Source of the DNA: an uncultured Clostridia bacterium
GTDB taxonomy: Bacteria > Bacillota > Clostridia > Christensenellales > CAG-314
NCBI GenBank assembly: GCA_934281515.1
Contig: CAKQXG010000018.1
Location: 1-22,166, forward strand
Direction: 5' to 3'
DNA: 22,166 bases
Made by a program: the position numbers and the translations under genes. The notes under the pieces were generated by a model. That model saw only the letters and a program-made list of their open reading frames with translations, searched no databases and was not told the origin of the DNA. The number at the start of each line of letters is the position of its first letter. Position 1 is the stretch's first letter. Of this stretch, positions 13,549 to 20,968 are shown piece after piece.

Positions 13549-15735
13549 TCACGACAAGTTTTGTGGGTTGCGTTCTGCAAAAACCTGCACCGATGTGTAG
13601 TGACGTTCGTCGCAAACGGCGTATATTTTGGGTAGTATCTCCCCGACAAATTGCGGGGCAAGTTTCATCATTATCTGGAAGCGGAATTTCTTTTCCGCAC
13701 GGCGTATAGGGCAACGCATTTTGCCCAGGTACAAAAACGCCGACGGGTTGTCTTTTTTGAGAGCGGCAAGCAAAGCGTACTGCTCGGTCAGTTGGTCGAT
13801 ACAGTCTTGCTCGTTTTCGCCTTGGTACAGTATACGGACAATCTCCGAAAACGGCGGAAAACCTGCCGCTTCACGCAAGTTTATCTCTCTGCGGTAAAAG
13901 TTTATGTAGTCTTGCTTGGCAGCGAGTTGCAAACAGAAGTGCGTCGGCGAGTAGGTCTGTAACACTACTTCCCCTGGCAAATCGCCCCTTCCGCCGCGCC
14001 CTGCGACTTGCGTAATCAGCTGAAAGGTGCGTTCCGTAGCAAGATAATCGTCACGGTGCAGACTTTGATCGCCGTCCAGTATGCCAACCAACGTAACGTG
14101 CGGAAAGTCATGACCTTTGGCAATCATCTGCGTACCGACAAGAATTTGCGCCTCGCCACGCCCGAAAGCCTCCAGTATTTTGACGTGCCCTTCCTTGTTT
14201 TTGGTTGTGTCTGCGTCCATGCGCAACACCTTGACTCCGGGGAACATGCTTGTAAGCAACTCTTCGATTTGTTGCGTGCCTATGCGCCCCTGACGAAAAC
14301 TCTCTTCGTGGCAGTTCGGACAGCGCGTCAACATGTAGTACTGCTTGCCGCAATAGTGACATTTGAGCATGTTGTCCTCCCGGTGGACGGTCAAGCTGAC
14401 GTCGCAATCTTTGCACTTGGCAACATAGCCACACTTGGTACACATCAGGAAACTGCTGTAACCGCGACGGTTAAGGAACAACATTGCCTGATTGCCTGCG
14501 GCGAGTGTGTCGGCGAGTTTTTGTTGCAACAGGCGGCTGAACACGCCTTTGTTGCCCGTACGCGTTTCCAGTCCCATGTCCACCACGGTAACGGCAGGCA
14601 ACGGGCGTTTATTGATACGTTCGGGCATTTCCACAAGCGTCAGTTTACCGCGCTTTGCCTCGTAGTAACTAGCCAGCGACGGCGTTGCACTGCCTAGTAC
14701 AAGCAATGAGCCGTCCTGTTCCGCACGGAACTTGGCAATATCGATTGTATTGTAGCGAGGATTGAAGTCGGACACATAACTGCCGTCATGTTCCTCGTCC
14801 ACGATAATTGCGCCAAGGTTGTTTAGCGGCGCAAACACCGCGCTTCGTGCGCCGATGGCAATTTGTGCTTGCCCCGTACGTAGGCGCAACCACTCGTCAA
14901 AGCGTTCGCCGACGGACAAACCGCTGTGTAACAATGCAACCTTGTCGCCGAAACGTTGGCGCAGTTGTTTGAGCATGTTGGGCGTAAGGGAAATCTCGGG
15001 CACCAACATGATACAGTTTTTGCCTTGCGACACAATGCGTTCGATGACGGTAAGATAAACTTCGGTTTTGCCGCTACCCGTCACGCCGTGAAGCAGGTAT
15101 CTGCCCTGCGGATCAGACAGGATAGTGTCTACAGCGTGTTGTTGTGCAGGCACAAGGATGCGTTGTTCGCCGTCGATAAATTTGTACGGAGTACGCGACA
15201 CGGCAACTTCGTCAACGGTAACAAAACCCTTTTCTACAAGTGCGCGAAGCGCACCGTTACCGAAAGCAGCGTTAAGTCGCTCGCACAACGTAGGACCGTT
15301 GTTGTATAAAAAAGTCACCAAATCCCGCTGCTTTGCGGCTTTGGGCTTCAGTGAGTCTAGTACTTGCGTAAGATTGTCGCAAGCCAAAGTCGCTTGCTTT
15401 TTGCTTAGCGTCTTGACGCGGTTGCCTCGCATCTCCGCAGGGATAAACAGTCGCAAAACGTCCACCCAACGCAAATGGTACTGGGCGCGCATGTATTTGC
15501 CTAGTTGCAACAGTTCCGGCAGGACGACGGGGTAGTCGTCAAGTGCGCAAATAATCTCTTTAAGTTTGTCGGGCGGACACTCGGACGATGTTTTTTCGTC
15601 CACAATGTAACCTTCGATTCTGCGATGTGCAAACTCCACCAATACGCGACTGCCGACGGTATATCCTTCGCCTTTGTAGTCAAATATTCTGTCCACTTCG
15701 CTTGCCGAAATGTCTACAATTACGGAATAAATCAT
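13549..15735 (-). CDS. priA: Primosomal replication-restart helicase PriA
   Basis: A 3'-5' DEAH-type helicase that recognises stalled forks and loads the replicative helicase. Domains in order: 3'BD and winged-helix fork-binding region (1-180), ATPase with Walker A GVTGSGKT (217-224) and DEEH box (313-316), then a zinc-binding insert with eight cysteines (432, 435, 441, 444, 459, 462, 472, 475) typical of PriA, the second helicase lobe (QVAGRGGRG), and the C-terminal domain. At 728 residues it is full length. The ATG overlaps the coaBC stop by 4 bp (ATGA). Confidence 0.97.
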   Translation of the reverse strand: MIYSVIVDISASEVDRIFDYKGEGYTVGSRVLVEFAHRRIEGYIVDEKTSSECPPDKLKEIICALDDYPVVLPELLQLGKYMRAQYHLRWVDVLRLFIPAEMRGNRVKTLSKKQATLACDNLTQVLDSLKPKAAKQRDLVTFLYNNGPTLCERLNAAFGNGALRALVEKGFVTVDEVAVSRTPYKFIDGEQRILVPAQQHAVDTILSDPQGRYLLHGVTGSGKTEVYLTVIERIVSQGKNCIMLVPEISLTPNMLKQLRQRFGDKVALLHSGLSVGERFDEWLRLRTGQAQIAIGARSAVFAPLNNLGAIIVDEEHDGSYVSDFNPRYNTIDIAKFRAEQDGSLLVLGSATPSLASYYEAKRGKLTLVEMPERINKRPLPAVTVVDMGLETRTGNKGVFSRLLQQKLADTLAAGNQAMLFLNRRGYSSFLMCTKCGYVAKCKDCDVSLTVHREDNMLKCHYCGKQYYMLTRCPNCHEESFRQGRIGTQQIEELLTSMFPGVKVLRMDADTTKNKEGHVKILEAFGRGEAQILVGTQMIAKGHDFPHVTLVGILDGDQSLHRDDYLATERTFQLITQVAGRGGRGDLPGEVVLQTYSPTHFCLQLAAKQDYINFYRREINLREAAGFPPFSEIVRILYQGENEQDCIDQLTEQYALLAALKKDNPSAFLYLGKMRCPIRRAEKKFRFQIMMKLAPQFVGEILPKIYAVCDERHYTSVQVFAERNPQNLS

Positions 15736-16916
15736 CTTTGTACAGCCTTGTCGAGTATAAGGTTTGCCACTTCCGTTTTAGTCATGGTCGGGCATGCCAC
15801 ACGGTTGCCGTCGGGGGTAAACAGCGTGACTGTGTTGTTGTCGCTGCCAAACACTTTGCCGCCGCTTACGTCATTTGCAACGCACAAATCGGCATTCTTT
15901 TTGGCTAGTTTTTTACGCGCGTTGTCGGCAATGTGGTCGGTTTCGGCACTGAACACGCAGACAAACTTGTCTCCCTTGACAGCGCCGACAGAGGCGGCAA
16001 TGTCCGGATTTTTGACAAATTTGACCGTAAGAGCGTCGCTTTTTATCTTGCTGCCTGCAACATGTTCGGGACGGTAGTCGCAAGGTGCGCCTGCAAATAC
16101 AAAGATGTCCGTATCGGCTATGCGTGCCATCACTTGTTCGTACATTTGCTGCGTGGTATTGACCTCAACGATCGTTGCACGACCGTCTACGGGTACTTCG
16201 TGCTTGCCTAGCACCACCGTGACTTGCGCACCGCGCTCCAATGCCTGTTCGGCAACAGCCGCGCCCATACGTCCGCTGCTGAAATTTGTTATGCAACGCG
16301 CGTCGTCAAGCTTCTCGTAAGTCGCGCCGCACGTAACAAGCACACGCTTACCCGACAAGTCTTGCGGACGAGTAAGCACATCGGTACAAAATTCGACAAT
16401 ACTCGACGTTTCGGCGAGCCGCCCTTTGCCTACGTCGCCGCAAGCAAGAAAGCCGCTGTCGCTGTCTACAAACAACACGCCGCGTTGTTTAAGCGTGGCA
16501 ACGTTTGACTGATACGCCGCGCTGTCGTACATGCCCGTGTTCATGGCAGGGCAAATTACGACCTTTGCACGCGTTGCCATAAGGGTGGTTGTCAGCATGT
16601 CGTCGGCTATACCGTTGGCATACTTGCCCACAACGTTTGCTGTGGCAGGACACACGACAAACAAGTCCGCCTTTTTGGCAAGGGAAACGTGTTTCACGTC
16701 CATATGTTGGTGAGTGGCAAACATGTCGACGGCAACGGGATTTTTGGACAGGGTTTCAAATGTCAGAGGCGTGACAAACTCCGTGGCATGCCTTGTCATA
16801 ATCACATCCACGTTTGCGCCCAGACGTTGAAAGCCGCGAAGTACTTCGCAAGCCTTGTACGCAGCAATACCGCCGCACACGCCCAAAACTATGTTTTTGC
16901 CCGAAAGCGTCGACAT
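15732..16916 (-). CDS. coaBC: Bifunctional phosphopantothenoylcysteine synthetase/decarboxylase
   Basis: Two steps of coenzyme A synthesis: CoaB ligates cysteine to 4'-phosphopantothenate with CTP, CoaC (FMN) decarboxylates the product. The N-terminal CoaC half has the flavin-binding GGIAAYK (~15-21), the catalytic His in KHVSLA (H76), PAMNTGMY (123-130) and the cysteine of ACGDVGKGRLAE (C159). The CoaB half starts about 185 with VLVTCGATYE and the INFSSGRMG motif. The frame opens one codon earlier with TTG; ATG 16916 with AGAGG 7 nt upstream is preferred. It is 13 bp after rpoZ. Confidence 0.96.
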   Translation of the reverse strand: MSTLSGKNIVLGVCGGIAAYKACEVLRGFQRLGANVDVIMTRHATEFVTPLTFETLSKNPVAVDMFATHQHMDVKHVSLAKKADLFVVCPATANVVGKYANGIADDMLTTTLMATRAKVVICPAMNTGMYDSAAYQSNVATLKQRGVLFVDSDSGFLACGDVGKGRLAETSSIVEFCTDVLTRPQDLSGKRVLVTCGATYEKLDDARCITNFSSGRMGAAVAEQALERGAQVTVVLGKHEVPVDGRATIVEVNTTQQMYEQVMARIADTDIFVFAGAPCDYRPEHVAGSKIKSDALTVKFVKNPDIAASVGAVKGDKFVCVFSAETDHIADNARKKLAKKNADLCVANDVSGGKVFGSDNNTVTLFTPDGNRVACPTMTKTEVANLILDKAVQR

Positions 16917-16929
16917 CAATGCACCTCTG

Positions 16930-17115
16930 TTAGCGTTTTACGATGGTAGTACGCCCTTGGTCAAACTCCTTGGCGGCAAAACTGATTGCCTTGAAGTATG
17001 CGGGGGCTTCGGGGTTTTGCGCAAGCTCCTTGGCGCGTTTTGAAATAACACAGCACAAAGAATACTTGTCGCCTGCCTTTTCGGTCAGTTGGTCAATAGG
17101 GGGATTGGAAATCAT
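16930..17115 (-). CDS. rpoZ: RNA polymerase omega subunit
   Basis: A 61-residue protein beginning MISNPPIDQLTEKAGDKYSL, with the family pattern of an N-terminal P-x-id-L segment, YSL and SKRAKEL (about residues 19-32), followed by an EF-x-G segment. Omega binds beta-prime and aids RNA polymerase assembly. Its ATG overlaps the gmk stop as ATGA and an AAGGAG site lies 8 nt upstream. The gmk-rpoZ pair is conserved in most bacteria. Confidence 0.93.
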   Translation of the reverse strand: MISNPPIDQLTEKAGDKYSLCCVISKRAKELAQNPEAPAYFKAISFAAKEFDQGRTTIVKR

Positions 17116-17690
17116 TTTGTTTGCTCCTTACTCTTGTTCAAAATGTCGATGATTTCTTTTACGGCGCGGTCAACGTCGTCGTTCATGATGCAGTAGTCGT
17201 ACTTGTTGCGTTGAGCAAGCTCCAACTTGGTACGTGCCATACGAATCTGAATCTTGTCCTCGCTTTCGCTACCGCGCTTGACAAGACGTTCGTGCAACAC
17301 TTCTTCGCTGGGTGCTTCGATGAAGAACAGCATGCTGTCGGGATAGTTTTCCTTTACCTGCAATGCGCCCTTGACGTCGATTTCGAGAATAACGTCTTTG
17401 CCGAAGTTAAGCATGTCCACGACAAACTTTTTGGGTGTGCCGTAGTAATGTTCGAAGTGTTGATCGTATTCCAACAGTTCGTTGTTCTTGACCATTTCCA
17501 AAAACGTCTCCGTGGATACAAAGAAGTAACTGCGGTTTTTGCGCTCGTTAGGACGAGGCGCACGGGTGGTTGCCGAACGTGAAATTACAAGGTCGGGCAT
17601 TTGACGGAGAAGTTCCGCACAGATTGTTCCCTTGCCTGCACCGCTAGGGCCGGAGATGATGATAAGTCTACCTTTTTTTGCTTGTTCCAT
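17112..17690 (-). CDS. gmk: Guanylate kinase
   Basis: It converts GMP + ATP to GDP + ADP. From ATG 17690 (192 residues) the P-loop GPSGAGKG is at 14-21, followed by SRSATTRAPRPNE (GMP-binding arginines, ~38-50), the YYGTP segment (~82-86) and DVKGA (~106-110). The frame extends to 17741 but the extra 17 residues are not family-like, while ATG 17690 has GGGAG about 8 nt upstream. It is followed by rpoZ with a 4-bp overlap. A 188-bp gap with a terminator-like hairpin and a candidate promoter separates it from yicC, so it may start its own transcript. Confidence 0.96.
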   Translation of the reverse strand: MEQAKKGRLIIISGPSGAGKGTICAELLRQMPDLVISRSATTRAPRPNERKNRSYFFVSTETFLEMVKNNELLEYDQHFEHYYGTPKKFVVDMLNFGKDVILEIDVKGALQVKENYPDSMLFFIEAPSEEVLHERLVKRGSESEDKIQIRMARTKLELAQRNKYDYCIMNDDVDRAVKEIIDILNKSKEQTK

Positions 17691-17712
17691 AATTTTCTCC
17701 CTCGTCGGTCGG

Positions 17713-17916
17713 TTATTGCCACGCTTTATACAAGGCTTCACTCACGCGATCGACATTGTTGATATAATTGGTTGTTTGCGCCGTTTTGACAGGATTCGGC
17801 GAAGACTCGGTTGATTTTAAAATACTATGCGTAACATAGTAGTGTATAAAACGCCATTTCTTGTAGTAGTCGGGCGTTTTATTCAAGATTTTGCACTTGT
17901 TCGCGCAGTTTTTCAA
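17713..17916 (-). CDS. Doubtful small ORF between yicC and gmk
   Basis: An open frame of up to 67 codons begins inside the end of yicC (ATG 17916) or at a TTG overlapping the yicC stop, and ends 22 bp before gmk. Its second half (VDRVSEALYKAWQ at the C-terminus) uses codons like those of the neighbours, and the GC content is nearer to coding sequence than to the other gaps. Against it: no ribosome site is clear, no start codon is available downstream of the hairpin at 17846-17882, and the frame also contains the inverted repeat 17823-17841. I do not recognise any family. In B. subtilis remA occupies this position; this is not remA. It may be non-coding leader or a gene remnant. Confidence 0.25.
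   Translation of the reverse strand: MKNCANKCKILNKTPDYYKKWRFIHYYVTHSILKSTESSPNPVKTAQTTNYINNVDRVSEALYKAWQ
17822..17850 (-). promoter_or_regulatory. Candidate gmk operon promoter
   Basis: On the minus strand TTTATA (17850-17845) and TAGTAT (17827-17822), each 4 of 6 to consensus, are 17 bp apart, about 130 bp before the gmk start. The inverted repeat 17823-17841 fills the spacer and -10 box. Weak by itself; the coincidence with the repeat raises interest. Confidence 0.3.
17823..17841. repeat. Inverted repeat TACTAT-N7-ATAGTA, site 3
   Basis: Half-sites TACTAT (17823-17828) and ATAGTA (17836-17841) flank GCGTAAC; the dyad extends by one more pair (TACTATG / CATAGTA). Same half-sites and spacing as at 2695 and 4061. 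With one flank, AATACTAT-N6-CATAGTAGT is shared with site 2 read on the other strand. Confidence 0.65.
17846..17882 (-). terminator. Terminator-like hairpin over the yicC stop codon
   Basis: ATAAAACGCC and GGCGTTTTAT form a perfect 10-bp stem with a 17-nt loop; on the minus strand the 3' arm ends in GGCGTTTTATAC. The yicC stop (17881-17879) lies in the 5' arm. It could end or attenuate transcription between yicC and gmk; the large loop and short U run make it weaker than the other terminators here. Confidence 0.5.
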
Positions 17917-18757
17917 TCTCGTTTTTCATTTGCAAGGCGACGTTTGTAAGTTCCAGATAAGCCGACTTACTGCAAATAGTATTTGTTTCGCGATTAAATT
18001 CCTGCACCAAAAAGTCCAGTTTGCGCCCCACTGCGGCTTCGCCCGACAATATTTCGCGTGCGTGTGCAATGTGGCTTGTAAGCCGTGTAATTTCCTCGTC
18101 GATACAAGACTTGTCTGCAAAAAAACACACCTCGTTGGCAAGTTTGGATTCGTCGATTTGCACGTTAGACAGTGCTTCCGTCACGCGCTCGGTAAGCTTG
18201 GCGCGGTACTGTTCGGCGACCATCGGAGCGTATTGCTTTATCCGACCGAGCATCGACTCGATGTTGGCAATTTTGGTAAGCAAGTCGGCGCGAAGTTTGT
18301 TACCTTCGATTTCGCGCATTTCGTTGAGTTTGACAACTGCGTTTTGCATGGCTTCTTCGAGCATTTCACGCAAGACTTGCTCGTCCTCTTCGCCTTGTGT
18401 CACCGACAAAACATCGGGCATGCGCATCAGGTTGGACAGCGTAAAGTCGTTTTTCAACTCAAGGAAACGTTCCGACAATTTGCTTGCGCACTCTGCGTAG
18501 CTTGCCGCAAGCCCCATGTCCACAGACACTTGCTTGCCGCTGTCCTCGTCGGGCTTGTAGTTGAGAAACACATCCACGTGTCCGCGCGAGACGCCATCCG
18601 AAAGTACCCGTCTGATAATGTCCTCGTGCGCGATAAACATACGCGGTATCTTGGTGGAGATGTCCAGAAAGCGGTGATTGACGCTTTTAAGCTCGATTGT
18701 CAGTTCTCTGTTGCCACGTACGGACGTTGCCTTGCCGTAGCCTGTCATGCTTTTCAT
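17879..18757 (-). CDS. yicC: YicC/YloC-family endoribonuclease
   Basis: A 292-residue protein starting MKSMTGYGKA, the invariant start of the YicC family, with the N-terminal YicC-like domain (1-155) including SVNHRFLD, and the C-terminal DUF1732 domain (~205-292) ending ELTNVALQMKNEIEKLREQVQN. E. coli YicC and B. subtilis YloC are reported RNA-degrading endoribonucleases. AGGTGA precedes the ATG and a good promoter lies ~45 bp upstream. It is first in the housekeeping series, followed after a regulatory gap by gmk. Confidence 0.93.
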   Translation of the reverse strand: MKSMTGYGKATSVRGNRELTIELKSVNHRFLDISTKIPRMFIAHEDIIRRVLSDGVSRGHVDVFLNYKPDEDSGKQVSVDMGLAASYAECASKLSERFLELKNDFTLSNLMRMPDVLSVTQGEEDEQVLREMLEEAMQNAVVKLNEMREIEGNKLRADLLTKIANIESMLGRIKQYAPMVAEQYRAKLTERVTEALSNVQIDESKLANEVCFFADKSCIDEEITRLTSHIAHAREILSGEAAVGRKLDFLVQEFNRETNTICSKSAYLELTNVALQMKNEIEKLREQVQNLE

Positions 18758-18802
18758 AGGTCACCTGCCTTTGCCGAAAAACCGCCTTTTTGTCTAGATA
18801 AT

Positions 18803-18831
18803 ATTGTACCACAAATCTTTAAAATACACAA
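18803..18831 (-). promoter_or_regulatory. Sigma-A type promoter of yicC
   Basis: On the minus strand TTGTGT (18831-18826) and TACAAT (18808-18803) are separated by 17 bp, placing the transcription start about 40 bp before the yicC ATG. Probably the main promoter for yicC and possibly the downstream series. Confidence 0.7.
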
Positions 18832-18876
18832 TAGATTTTTGGCACGTTTTGATACATAAGGGATAAATGTCCTTTC

Positions 18877-18946
18877 GAGAAAAAGCTTTTCGACGAAAAG
18901 TGTTTTTTCCAAACCCCTTCCCCCAAAGCTTCGGGTACAGTTTTAC
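18877..18946. repeat. Hairpin plus pyrimidine-box intergenic element, copy 2
   Basis: CTTTTCGACGAAAAG with flanking A and T runs forms the hairpin, then CCCCTTCCCCCAAAGCTT and a final GTTTTAC match the layout of copy 1 at 10619-10685. It lies about 60 bp after the ligA stop and upstream of the yicC promoter. On the minus strand the hairpin ends in CTTTTTC, so it might serve as the ligA terminator. The rest of the 250-bp ligA-yicC gap holds only the yicC promoter. Confidence 0.5.
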
Positions 18947-19007
18947 TTTTTCGCTCAATACCGCCTGTTGCTCAAATTGTATTAGCGTTTTTACAAAAAC
19001 TTGAACT

Positions 19008-20945
19008 TTACTGTTGCAGCATCCTGACAAACGCTTCTTCGTCGATTACTTCTATACCCAACTTGTGCGCCTTGTCAAGCTTACTGCCCGCGTCGGAGCC
19101 TGCCACAACAAGGTTTACTGACTTACTGACGCTTGCCGAAATTTCGCCGCCGCGTTCTTCGATCAATTTCGCCGCTTCTCCGCGCGTATACGCCGCAAGA
19201 CTTCCCGTCAGCACCACTTTTTTGCCGACAAACGCACCCGATCGAGTTTCCGTGACGTATTGCGGATCAATGCCGATGTCTTTAAGCGCGGAAATGATGT
19301 CAAGGTTTTGTTGTTCCGAGAAATACTGCACTATGCCCTCGGCAACAACGTCGCCGATACCGTCAATGGCAACAAGTTGCTCTGCTGTTGCGTGTGACAG
19401 ATTGTCCACGTTGCCGAATTTGGTTGCAAGTTCCTTCGCAGTCACAACGCCCACATTGTCCAGTCCCAAAGCGTAAATAAACTTGGCTAGCGGCACAGAC
19501 TTGCTTGCAGCCACCGCATTTACCACGTTTGCCGCTTTCTTTTGTTGGAACCCAGGCAAAGTAAGCAGTTCTTCGACAGTCAGGTCGTACAAGTCCGCAA
19601 CGGAACGTACCGACAAACTGTCTACCAGTTGTTCGATTGTCTTGCCGCTTAGTCCGTCGATGTCGCAGGCGGCTTTACTGCAAAAATGAGTCAGGCGCGC
19701 CACGATCTGCGGACGACATTTTTCGGCATTGGTACAATACAAATTTGCACCGTTTTCCACAAGTTCGCTACCGCATGCAGGGCAAATGGTCGGTTTGACG
19801 ATTATATCGCCTTTATCGTCGGCGGCGCCGAGCACTTCGGGTATAACGTCGTTGCTACGGCGTACAAACACCTTGCAACCGCGTTTGAGATTTTTGCGCA
19901 ATATGTCACCGTAGTTGTTGAGGGTTGCGCGACTGATGGTAGCGCCGCACAATTCGACGGGATCCAGTTTGCCGATAGGAGTCAGTTTACCGGTACGCCC
20001 GACCTGCCAGTCGACGTCGTCCAGAGTTGTTTCCACCTGTTCGGCATCGAACTTGAACGCGACCGCCCACTTGGGGAATTTGTCCGTGTAACCGAGTTCT
20101 TCGCGCACGGCAAAGTCGTCCACTTTGATGACGACTCCGTCTATAAGAAAGTCGTACTTCGGTCGCATATCGGCAATGTGCTCGATTATGCCACGTATTT
20201 CGTCAAATGTCCTGACGCGCTCGAACACCACGTTTGTCGCCATACGGCATTGCTTAAAGAAGTCGTTGAGCTGGCTTTGCGACGAAACAGGTAATCCCAT
20301 GTTGTAGCCGCAACTATGAAACACGACTTCAAGATTACGCTCGGCTGTCACCTTCGGATCAAGGTTGCGGATTGCCCCTGCGGCTGCGTTACGCGCGTTT
20401 TTCAGTTGCTCGGCAGGGTGTGCGGCATTGTATTTGGCAAGGGCGGACAGGTGCATTATGCCTTCGCCCTGCACTTCGCACAAGCCCTTGTACGGAATTG
20501 TCAACGGCACGCTGCGGATTGTTTTAACCTGCTCGGTGACGTCCTCGCCCACCACGCCGTTACCGCGAGTTGCCGCGCCGACAAACACGCCGTCGCGGTA
20601 CGTTACGCTTATCGTCAGTCCGTCGTACTTCAACTCAACGGTAAAGTACACGTCGCCGACTGTCTTTTTTACCTTGTCCACCCACTCGGCAAGTTCTCCG
20701 AAACTCTGCGCCTTGTCAAGGCTGTACAGCCTGCCGAGATGCGTATGTTGTTCAAAACCTTTAAGCGGCGCACCTCCGACGCGTCTTGTCGGACTGTCCG
20801 GAAGCACTTCGCCCGTAGTCTGCTCCATGGCGCACAACACGTCGTACAACGCGTCATACTCGGTGTCGGGCACGGCAGGATCGTCAAGTACATAGTAGCG
20901 GTATGCCCAATCGTTAAGTTTGTCGACAATTTGTCGCATTGTCAT
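19008..20945 (-). CDS. ligA: NAD-dependent DNA ligase
   Basis: It seals nicks using NAD in replication and repair. Domains in order: Ia domain with YRYYVLDDP-x-PD-x-EYD (16-31), adenylation domain with the nucleophile lysine in ELKYDG (K106), OB fold, four-cysteine zinc finger (CPAC ... CTNAEKC, ~386-409), helix-hairpin-helix region, and a C-terminal BRCT domain (~570-645). At 645 residues it is complete, slightly shorter than E. coli LigA. GGGG lies ~9 nt before ATG 20945. It follows pcrA by 23 bp; the pcrA-ligA pair is typical of Firmicutes. Confidence 0.97.
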   Translation of the reverse strand: MTMRQIVDKLNDWAYRYYVLDDPAVPDTEYDALYDVLCAMEQTTGEVLPDSPTRRVGGAPLKGFEQHTHLGRLYSLDKAQSFGELAEWVDKVKKTVGDVYFTVELKYDGLTISVTYRDGVFVGAATRGNGVVGEDVTEQVKTIRSVPLTIPYKGLCEVQGEGIMHLSALAKYNAAHPAEQLKNARNAAAGAIRNLDPKVTAERNLEVVFHSCGYNMGLPVSSQSQLNDFFKQCRMATNVVFERVRTFDEIRGIIEHIADMRPKYDFLIDGVVIKVDDFAVREELGYTDKFPKWAVAFKFDAEQVETTLDDVDWQVGRTGKLTPIGKLDPVELCGATISRATLNNYGDILRKNLKRGCKVFVRRSNDVIPEVLGAADDKGDIIVKPTICPACGSELVENGANLYCTNAEKCRPQIVARLTHFCSKAACDIDGLSGKTIEQLVDSLSVRSVADLYDLTVEELLTLPGFQQKKAANVVNAVAASKSVPLAKFIYALGLDNVGVVTAKELATKFGNVDNLSHATAEQLVAIDGIGDVVAEGIVQYFSEQQNLDIISALKDIGIDPQYVTETRSGAFVGKKVVLTGSLAAYTRGEAAKLIEERGGEISASVSKSVNLVVAGSDAGSKLDKAHKLGIEVIDEEAFVRMLQQ

Positions 20946-20968
20946 GGTAATTTACCCCGTTTTAGTTG

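Noticed and set aside
17691..17741. Longer start for guanylate kinase
   Set aside because: The extension is not in the family and a good ribosome site precedes ATG 17690.
18794..19030. 78-residue minus-strand frame between ligA and yicC
   Set aside because: It covers the hairpin/pyrimidine-box repeat and the yicC promoter region and overlaps the end of ligA; composition is not coding-like.
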